From: Victivallaceae bacterium
GTDB taxonomy: Bacteria; Verrucomicrobiota; Lentisphaeria; Victivallales; Victivallaceae
DNA: 5,287 nucleotides
Direction: 5' to 3'
Assembly: GCA_028717165.1 (NCBI GenBank)
Contig: JAQUOK010000273.1
Location: forward strand, 1-5,287
Part shown: positions 1 to 5,287 of the stretch, one piece after another
Layout: each line of letters begins with the position of its first letter
How positions within the stretch are numbered: position 1 is the first letter of the stretch
Program-made: the position numbers and the translations under genes
Notes under the pieces: generated by a model
The model's input: the letters and a program-made list of their open reading frames with translations, nothing else
Told to the model about the DNA's origin: nothing
Database searches by the model: none

Positions 1-871
1 CGTAAATTTCGTTGACGCGGGAAGCAAAATATTCCGCCCAGCCTTCCTTTATCTTCAAATCCTTGATTTTCGGGTATTTTTCCTGCATCCAGTCGTGTCC
101 GAGCTCATGCGCACAGACTTCAATGAATTTCCATTTCGGCAATCCGGTCAGGACTAATATCGAATAACGGTCGTTAGTTTTTTTAACTTCAGTTTTTTCC
201 TGATGCCCCTGCAACAGGGAATAACTTGTTTCCGTCTTGGTTTTAACGGTATAAGTATATTTGTACAATCCCATTTCCATGCCCGGCTCGTAGTTGGCGG
301 AAGCTTTTTTCAGGGTGTTCAGATCCACCAGGAGGAGGTGTATCCGGTGTTTCGTCGACCAATTCAGGTCTTTGGCTATTCCGGCCCTCATTTCGTCGAA
401 CAGTTCTTTGGCTTCGTCTTCGGAAAAGATTGCGGTACGGCCGCAGGTTTCACCCAGAAAACGTCCGTCCTTCAGATAGGTTCCGGAAGCAGCCGGAAGT
501 CCGCAGACAAAACATTTCGGCAACGCTCCGCAATGTTCACAGTATACTTTGTCGCCTTCCGGAGTTTTAATTACTATGCCCCGCTGAAAAGGTTTGCCGC
601 ACAGAGCGCATTTAGGCAGAGTCGTCTCCAGGCATTTTTGGGAACAGTAATATTTACCGTCTTTTTTGTAGGCACCTTCCGTACAGCGTTTACCGCAGGC
701 GGCGCAAACCGGCCTGGTCTGAGTGAAGCACTTTTGACTGCAGAACACTTTGCCGTCGGCTTTCAGATATTTGCCGTGAATCTTTTTCCCGCAGACCGAA
801 CAGCGCAAAGTCGCGGCCGCAAGCTGAAAAATAAACAGCACACTCAAAAAAATGAACAGAAATTTCCGCAT
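1..871 (-). CDS. Secreted DA1-like zinc metallopeptidase with four LIM/zinc-knuckle repeats (C-terminus cut off by window edge)
   Basis: Partial gene: 290 residues read leftward from ATG at 871, open at the window start. Residues 1-20 form a signal peptide (Lys/Arg start, Phe/Leu/Ile core, ending LAAA), so the product is probably exported. Four Cys modules follow: C24/C27/C44/C48, C56/C59/C76/C80, C88/C91/C111/C114 and C120/C123/C143. They share a CxxCGK...Y-K-DGK...C pattern; the fourth has Gly140 where another Cys is expected. Residues from about 88 on resemble the region of plant DA1 proteins that joins the LIM domain to the peptidase: CxxC knuckles, a helical stretch, LLLVDLNTL, then ILVLTGLP, the zinc motif HELGH (255-259) and EGWAEYF, whose E276 is the likely third ligand. 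Plant DA1 enzymes are ubiquitin-activated peptidases. No ubiquitin-interacting motif is visible here, so the substrate is unknown. AAGGAG lies 4 bases before the ATG. The gene sits 19 bases after murA on the same strand, so co-transcription is likely. Confidence 0.85.
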   Translation of the reverse strand, partial: MRKFLFIFLSVLFIFQLAAATLRCSVCGKKIHGKYLKADGKVFCSQKCFTQTRPVCAACGKRCTEGAYKKDGKYYCSQKCLETTLPKCALCGKPFQRGIVIKTPEGDKVYCEHCGALPKCFVCGLPAASGTYLKDGRFLGETCGRTAIFSEDEAKELFDEMRAGIAKDLNWSTKHRIHLLLVDLNTLKKASANYEPGMEMGLYKYTYTVKTKTETSYSLLQGHQEKTEVKKTNDRYSILVLTGLPKWKFIEVCAHELGHDWMQEKYPKIKDLKIKEGWAEYFASRVNEIY

Positions 872-875
872 AATG

Positions 876-881
876 CTCCTT
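876..881 (-). promoter_or_regulatory. Ribosome binding site of the DA1-like gene
   Basis: On the minus strand AAGGAG sits four bases before the ATG at 871. It lies inside the 19-base gap after the murA stop codon. It fixes the start that gives an intact signal peptide and supports translation from a murA-led message. Confidence 0.75.
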
Positions 882-890
882 ACTGCCGCA

Positions 891-2171
891 CTATTTTTCG
901 CCCGTTGAAATATTGCAGCCGATCGACAGAAGTTTTTCCACCACATTCTCGTACCCACGGTAAATTACATCGGCGGAATTGATCACGCTCCCGCCTTTTG
1001 CGCACATTGCGGCGATCAGCATCGCCATCCCGGCGCGGATATCGGGGCTGGACATCTGGAGGCCGCGGAGTTTGCACGGGCCGTTTATAACGACGCGGTG
1101 CGGATCACAAACAATCGCTTTCGCGCCCATGCTCATCAGGCGGTCGACGAAATAAATCCGGCTCTCGAACATTTTTTCAAAAAAGAGAACCGAGCCTTTC
1201 ACCTGGGTCGCCAAAACTATCGCGACGCTCATCAGGTCCGACGGGAATTGCGGCCAGGGGCCGTCCGAAATAACCGGACAATGCCCGTCAAAATCATCAA
1301 TGACCTTCAGTTTTTGTTTCGCAGAAAGATAAATGTGCTCAGGGTGCAGTTCAATATCAACCCCCAGACGTTCCAGAACACGCCGCGTCATCCAGTAATG
1401 CCGCGGAACCGTTCCCTTCAAAGTCAGTTCACCGCCGCAAACCGCTCCCAGCACCAGAAAACTCCCGGCTTCAGTATGGTCACTGACAATCCGGTGGTCC
1501 GCGCCGTGCAGTTTTTCAACGCCGTTAATTACAATCGTATTACTGCCGAGCCCGCTTATCTCGGCGCCCATTTTATTCAGGAGCTCAGCCAGGTCGGTCA
1601 CGTGCGGTTCCGACGCGGCATTGCGAATAATTGTCGTACCTTCAGCCGTTACCGCCGCCATCATGATCTGTTCCGTCGCGGTTACGCTGGCTTCATCCAG
1701 AAACATTTCACAGCCCCTGAGGCGTTTTCCGGCAGTAAATATGTATTCGTGATTGGTTTCCACTTTAATGCCGAGTTTGCGCAGGCCGTAAAAATGCCCG
1801 TCAAGCCGGCGCCGCCCGATAACGTCCCCCCCCGGCGGCGATATGACCGCTTTGCCGCAGCGTATCGCCAGCGGCCCGGCAAAAAGGATTGAAGTCCTTA
1901 CCCGTGAACAAAATTCTTCACTGATTGTCGAATCGGAAAAGTTTTTTGCTTCTATCTCTATAACGTTATGATCGAAACTGACCTCCAGTCCGAGAATTTC
2001 GAGGATTTCCAGCATGACCCGGACGTCAAGAATATTAGGCGCATTGCGCAGTATGACTTTTTCATCGGTGAGCAGCGCGGCGGCAATCATGGGCAGAACC
2101 GCGTTTTTGTTGCCGCTTATCGTTATTTCGCCTTTGATCGGAGCCCCGCCTTCGACATATAAAGAATGCAT
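891..2171 (-). CDS. murA: UDP-N-acetylglucosamine 1-carboxyvinyltransferase (MurA), Asp-type active site
   Basis: MurA transfers enolpyruvate from phosphoenolpyruvate to UDP-GlcNAc in the cytoplasm, the first committed step of peptidoglycan synthesis. The protein has 426 residues, normal for the family, and is collinear from the N-terminus. The substrate-binding SGNKNA has Lys22. The catalytic loop PPGGDVIGRRRLDGH is at 112-126. The FPSD motif (309-312) carries the general Asp near the E. coli D305 position. DIRAG is at 377-381, and the C-terminal IYRGYENVVEKL carries Arg405, matching E. coli R397. The usual catalytic Cys of the loop (C115 in E. coli) is Asp116. This substitution is known from mycobacterial and chlamydial MurA and makes the enzyme insensitive to fosfomycin, so intrinsic resistance is expected. 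The start is right because the N-terminus aligns with other MurA proteins, but no Shine-Dalgarno sequence precedes it; the leader is made of TTTAAGR heptamers. The stop TAG lies 19 bases before the DA1-like gene. Confidence 0.97.
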   Translation of the reverse strand: MHSLYVEGGAPIKGEITISGNKNAVLPMIAAALLTDEKVILRNAPNILDVRVMLEILEILGLEVSFDHNVIEIEAKNFSDSTISEEFCSRVRTSILFAGPLAIRCGKAVISPPGGDVIGRRRLDGHFYGLRKLGIKVETNHEYIFTAGKRLRGCEMFLDEASVTATEQIMMAAVTAEGTTIIRNAASEPHVTDLAELLNKMGAEISGLGSNTIVINGVEKLHGADHRIVSDHTEAGSFLVLGAVCGGELTLKGTVPRHYWMTRRVLERLGVDIELHPEHIYLSAKQKLKVIDDFDGHCPVISDGPWPQFPSDLMSVAIVLATQVKGSVLFFEKMFESRIYFVDRLMSMGAKAIVCDPHRVVINGPCKLRGLQMSSPDIRAGMAMLIAAMCAKGGSVINSADVIYRGYENVVEKLLSIGCNISTGEK

Positions 2172-2180
2172 TTTTTTAGA

Positions 2181-2208
2181 TTTAAGATTTAAGGTTTAAG
2201 ATTTAAGG
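2181..2208. repeat. 7-bp tandem repeat (4 copies) in the murA leader
   Basis: The + strand reads TTTAAGA, TTTAAGG, TTTAAGA, TTTAAGG without interruption, that is a 14-bp unit twice. A degenerate copy (TTTTAGA, 2174-2180) lies on the murA side. The array ends nine bases upstream of the murA start codon and occupies the place where a ribosome binding site should be. Its role is unknown; copy-number change would alter leader length. Confidence 0.8.
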
Positions 2209-2231
2209 AAAAATTTCCACAACTCACAGTA

Positions 2232-2261
2232 ATAATAAAATTGCTGCTTTTCAAGTCGCAA
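2232..2261 (-). promoter_or_regulatory. Candidate sigma-70 type promoter of murA
   Basis: On the minus strand TTGCGA (2256-2261) is followed after 18 bases by TATTAT (2232-2237). This matches the -35 consensus at 4 of 6 and the -10 consensus at 5 of 6 positions. Transcription would start near 2225, giving a leader of roughly 55 bases that contains the whole heptamer array. The region is A+T-rich, so chance matches are possible. Confidence 0.35.
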
Positions 2262-2307
2262 GTTGTAAAATTATCAAGAGTAATTATTGTAATGTAACTG
2301 GACGAGA

Positions 2308-2337
2308 CCGACAAAAATCAAAAAATAAAAATATAAC
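2308..2337 (+). promoter_or_regulatory. Weak candidate promoter of the AlbA_2 gene
   Basis: CCGACA (2308-2313) and TATAAC (2332-2337) are 18 bases apart on the + strand, at the end of an A-rich stretch (2311-2336). The -10 matches 5 of 6 consensus positions and the -35 only 4 of 6. Transcription from here would give a leader of about 155 bases before the gene at 2500. Confidence 0.25.
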
Positions 2338-2348
2338 GCGCCGTATCG

Positions 2349-2470
2349 GGACGCGGTCCAGCGGCGGGACGCTGAGCGTGCGAGCTGCACGAAAAACCTT
2401 GTATGCCGACTGTCGGTGTCGTCTAACTGGTTATCGGTTTGTTGGAAAAGAATTTAATCCCGGAAGGGAT
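2349..2470 (+). other. Leader region with four short perfect inverted repeats upstream of the AlbA_2 gene
   Basis: No gene is seen in 2172-2499. This G+C-richer part carries GGAC-gcg-GTCC (2349-2359), CGTGC-gagct-GCACG (2377-2391), CCGA-ctg-TCGG (2406-2416) and ATCCC-GGAA-GGGAT (2457-2470). The last is a five-pair stem closed by a GNRA-type tetraloop, ending 29 bases before the start codon. It matches no riboswitch class I recognise. The stems are short and could be chance. Confidence 0.3.
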
Positions 2471-2499
2471 GATTGTAACAGAAAGAGACGGATTTTCAG

Positions 2500-3774
2500 A
2501 TGTCGAATTATACTGAAACGGATTGGGAAAATATCGTTTACCGCGGCGTCGAATCGGAAGAACTCGACTATAAAGCCGCCATCGACTGGCGGAAACTGAA
2601 CCGCACCGGCAAAAGTAAATTCGTCCGGCATTGCTTGGCAATGGCCAATACCAAAGGCGGCTATATCGTCGTCGGCGTCGGCGAGGATACGGCGGGACAG
2701 CCGACGCTGTTTACCGGGCTTACTCCGCCGCAGGTCAAATCCTTTGACCCGACCCTCATCGGCAATTTCATAAACCGCTATGCCGATCCCGAAATCGACC
2801 TGACGATCGAACGCCCGGTCGTCAGGGGCAAACGCTACGCGATATTCGTTATCAGGCCGTTTGCCGATATCCCGCACGTCTGCGCTTACGGGCTGAACGA
2901 CGAACTGCAGCAGGGGGTTTTTTATATCCGCACCGCCGATGCCGCCAGCCGCGGGGCTCACCGCGCCAGTGAAATCCACGCGATCATCCAGCGCGCCCTG
3001 CGCAACCAGCGGGAACTTCTGGGCAGGATGATCCGCGGCGTACTTTATGAAAACCGGGACGTGCCGATAGAGAACGCCGCCAGTCATTTCAGGGAGGATT
3101 CCAGTAACGGTACAAATTACTTCCTTCGCCGCCGGCTTCCCGGCAAGTCGCAGAAACCGGCGATTCTGATGCAGTTGACGGTTTGCCCGAACCAGTATAC
3201 TAAAGACAGATTTACTTTGTCGGAAATAAAACGCGCCGCCGGCAACTCGCTTTCCCTGTTGTCGGAACCGAATTTTGTTTCCGAGAATGATATGAACGAG
3301 AGCTATTTTTCGAATGTCGCTCTCCGTTCCCTGCCGAATGATGAACTCAAAATGTGGCAGATATTCAAAACCGGAATGTTCCATTATATTTCGTACTGGC
3401 CGGCGCCGGATAAAAAAATCAGATACCAGTATATTCTGCGTTTCTGCTCGGAAGCGGTCAGTTTCCTCGCCCGGCTTTATTCGGAGCTCGGCTATGCCGA
3501 GGAACTGCTGGATATTACCGTCGGCCTCAACCAGGTCGAGGACATTGAATTGTGCGAAACCCCGCACTCGGGGAAATATAAGGACAGCCGTTACTTCTGC
3601 CGCATCCCGGATATCCGCATTAAACTTCAGCGCAGTGCGGCTGACCTGGCCAGCGGCTGTGTTGAACACACCGCCAGAATAATCAAGGAATTGTGCGAAA
3701 GATTCAACTTCCCGGACGGCAGGCACGAAAAACTCCACAAAAACATAACCGCTTACCTTGAAAAACGCTCTTGA
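2500..3774 (+). CDS. AlbA_2 (Schlafen-type) domain protein with unassigned C-terminal half
   Basis: A 424-residue soluble protein with no signal peptide or membrane segment. Residues about 15-165 match the AlbA_2 domain (once annotated as divergent AAA_4). Signature parts are ESEELDYKA (18-26), a helix ending in AMANTKGGYIVVGVGED (47-63), the RYAIFVIRPF strand (112-121) and GVFYIRTADAAS (139-150). In animal Schlafens this fold forms a tRNA/rRNA nuclease with three acidic residues; E18, D23 and E62 or D63 occupy comparable places here. In many bacteria the domain is joined to helix-turn-helix or helicase parts, and its role is mostly unknown. Residues about 170-424 contain helical stretches and scattered Cys but no motif I recognise, and no helix-turn-helix is evident. 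The start is the only ATG after an in-frame TAA at 2476; ribosome-binding complementarity is weak (GGA at 2490-2492). No terminator follows, and the stop codon overlaps the trpB promoter. Domain assignment is firm; biochemical function is open. Confidence 0.85.
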   Translation: MSNYTETDWENIVYRGVESEELDYKAAIDWRKLNRTGKSKFVRHCLAMANTKGGYIVVGVGEDTAGQPTLFTGLTPPQVKSFDPTLIGNFINRYADPEIDLTIERPVVRGKRYAIFVIRPFADIPHVCAYGLNDELQQGVFYIRTADAASRGAHRASEIHAIIQRALRNQRELLGRMIRGVLYENRDVPIENAASHFREDSSNGTNYFLRRRLPGKSQKPAILMQLTVCPNQYTKDRFTLSEIKRAAGNSLSLLSEPNFVSENDMNESYFSNVALRSLPNDELKMWQIFKTGMFHYISYWPAPDKKIRYQYILRFCSEAVSFLARLYSELGYAEELLDITVGLNQVEDIELCETPHSGKYKDSRYFCRIPDIRIKLQRSAADLASGCVEHTARIIKELCERFNFPDGRHEKLHKNITAYLEKRS

Positions 3775-3798
3775 TTTTTCCTGAGCCGGTGGTATACT
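3771..3798 (+). promoter_or_regulatory. Promoter of trpB with extended -10
   Basis: TTGATT (3771-3776) and TATACT (3793-3798) are separated by 16 bases. TGG directly precedes the -10, giving the TGn extended -10 element. The -35 overlaps the last codon and TGA stop of the AlbA_2 gene. Transcription would begin near 3805, about 35 bases before the trpB ATG, so trpB can be expressed independently of the gene before it. Confidence 0.6.
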
Positions 3799-3813
3799 TT
3801 CTGGCTGATATTT

Positions 3814-3828
3814 TTATTAACGTAATAA
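3814..3828. promoter_or_regulatory. Palindrome TTATTA-acg-TAATAA in the trpB leader
   Basis: Two perfect six-base arms with a three-base centre lie between the predicted transcription start and the ribosome binding site of trpB. The placement would suit a repressor operator or a weak leader hairpin. It does not resemble the E. coli TrpR operator, no regulator gene is seen to match it, and A+T-rich palindromes arise easily. Confidence 0.3.
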
Positions 3829-3833
3829 CAGGA
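3829..3833 (+). promoter_or_regulatory. Ribosome binding site that fixes the trpB start
   Basis: CAGGA lies six bases before the ATG at 3840. The reading frame stays open upstream to a TTG at 3771. That 24-residue extension runs through the promoter and has no counterpart in TrpB proteins, so the ATG at 3840 is chosen. Confidence 0.65.
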
Positions 3834-3839
3834 CCTATC

Positions 3840-5045
<1,206 letters not shown>

Positions 5046-5061
5046 AAACCGTCAACAGATC

Positions 5062-5100
5062 AACCGCTCCGGGAACATTCCGGGGCGGTTTTCATTTTTT
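5062..5100 (+). terminator. Intrinsic terminator of trpB
   Basis: An 11-pair stem (5062-5072 with 5080-5090, one T-G wobble, a seven-base loop GAACATT) starts 16 bases after the trpB stop and runs into TTTTCATTTTTT. The A-side lacks a comparable tract, so on the minus strand it would be a weaker terminator for the convergent cupin gene. Confidence 0.9.
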
Positions 5101-5287
5101 CGAGAACCTCACCACCAGATAGACTTTTGATTCCTGTGACGCAAGATTCTCTATTGAATGGTTTATGTCACACTGGTAAATAAGGACGTCGCCCTTATTC
5201 AAAATCGTGGAATTCCCGCCCGCGATAACTTTCACCTTGCCGTCAAGTACGGTCAGAAACTCCTCGGTATCGGGATAATGCGGTGAG
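5092..5287 (-). CDS. Cupin-domain protein, C-terminal fragment (possibly an XRE-cupin regulator)
   Basis: Only the last 64 residues lie in the window, read leftward from the right edge to TGA at 5092-5094. They form a cupin_2 barrel: PHYPDTEEFLTVLDGKVKV (motif 1, with the His and Glu of the metal site), a GG turn, LNKGDVLIYQ, then INHSIEN (motif 2 His), ending in a last strand VYLVVRFSKK. The PH-P-TEEF-TVL-G pattern, with the domain at the extreme C-terminus, is typical of small regulators with an N-terminal helix-turn-helix and a ligand-sensing cupin. Stand-alone cupins look the same in this part, so the regulator reading is an inference. The stop codon sits inside the T-tract of the trpB terminator, so the two genes are tightly convergent. 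Confidence 0.8.
   Translation of the reverse strand, partial: SPHYPDTEEFLTVLDGKVKVIAGGNSTILNKGDVLIYQCDINHSIENLASQESKVYLVVRFSKK

Noticed and set aside
203..982. 259-codon + strand frame across the DA1-like gene and the murA end
   Set aside because: It crosses two genes with recognised motifs on the opposite strand, and its translation shows only low-complexity Phe/Arg-rich sequence.
1098..1892. 264-codon + strand frame antisense to murA
   Set aside because: murA is unmistakable on the minus strand; the antisense product has no motif.
2403..2426. Seven-codon leader peptide before the AlbA_2 gene
   Set aside because: There is no ribosome binding site and nothing distinctive in its codons; frames this short occur by chance.
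2338..2430. tRNA-like or known riboswitch fold in the G+C-rich leader
   Set aside because: The short stems do not assemble into a cloverleaf and no T-loop or known riboswitch core sequence is visible.
2431..3738. Open frame of 435 codons on the minus strand, antisense to the AlbA_2 gene
   Set aside because: Its product has no recognisable family, while the + strand frame has clear AlbA_2 motifs. Long antisense frames arise from the codon bias of the real gene.
3771..3839. 24-residue N-terminal extension of TrpB from TTG at 3771
   Set aside because: It would be translated through the promoter, has no ribosome binding site and lacks a counterpart in TrpB; CAGGA precedes the ATG at 3840.

Overview
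The window comes from a bacterial chromosome of moderate G+C content. It holds five protein genes: three complete and one cut off at each end. A MurA gene points to a peptidoglycan-making bacterium. A secreted LIM/DA1-like peptidase, a Schlafen-type AlbA_2 protein and a solitary trpB would fit an environmental or gut lineage such as the PVC group (Lentisphaerota, Planctomycetota and relatives). That placement is a low-confidence guess from gene content; there is no rRNA or other taxonomic marker here.

Layout. The left third (1-2171) is a minus-strand pair. murA comes first, followed 19 bases later by a gene, cut by the left edge, for an exported protein. That protein has four Cys-rich zinc-knuckle repeats and a DA1-type HELGH metallopeptidase domain. 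A divergent intergenic region (2172-2499) follows. It holds a 7-bp tandem repeat just upstream of murA, a plausible murA promoter, a weaker rightward promoter, and a G+C-rich stretch with several small perfect hairpins ahead of the rightward gene. That gene (2500-3774) encodes an AlbA_2 (Schlafen-like) protein whose C-terminal half I do not recognise. Next is trpB (3840-5045), which has its own extended -10 promoter overlapping the AlbA_2 stop codon and a strong intrinsic terminator at 5062-5100. The terminator's T-tract overlaps the stop codon of a convergent cupin-domain gene cut by the right edge.

The genes do not form one pathway. murA supplies the first committed step of peptidoglycan synthesis and has Asp in place of the fosfomycin-target Cys. 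Its operon partner may be an envelope protease, but the functional link is inferred from spacing alone. trpB appears to be a one-gene transcription unit with no trpA in view. The features most worth following are the bacterial DA1-like peptidase, which lacks one predicted zinc ligand, and the AlbA_2 protein, which keeps acidic residues at positions resembling the Schlafen nuclease triad.
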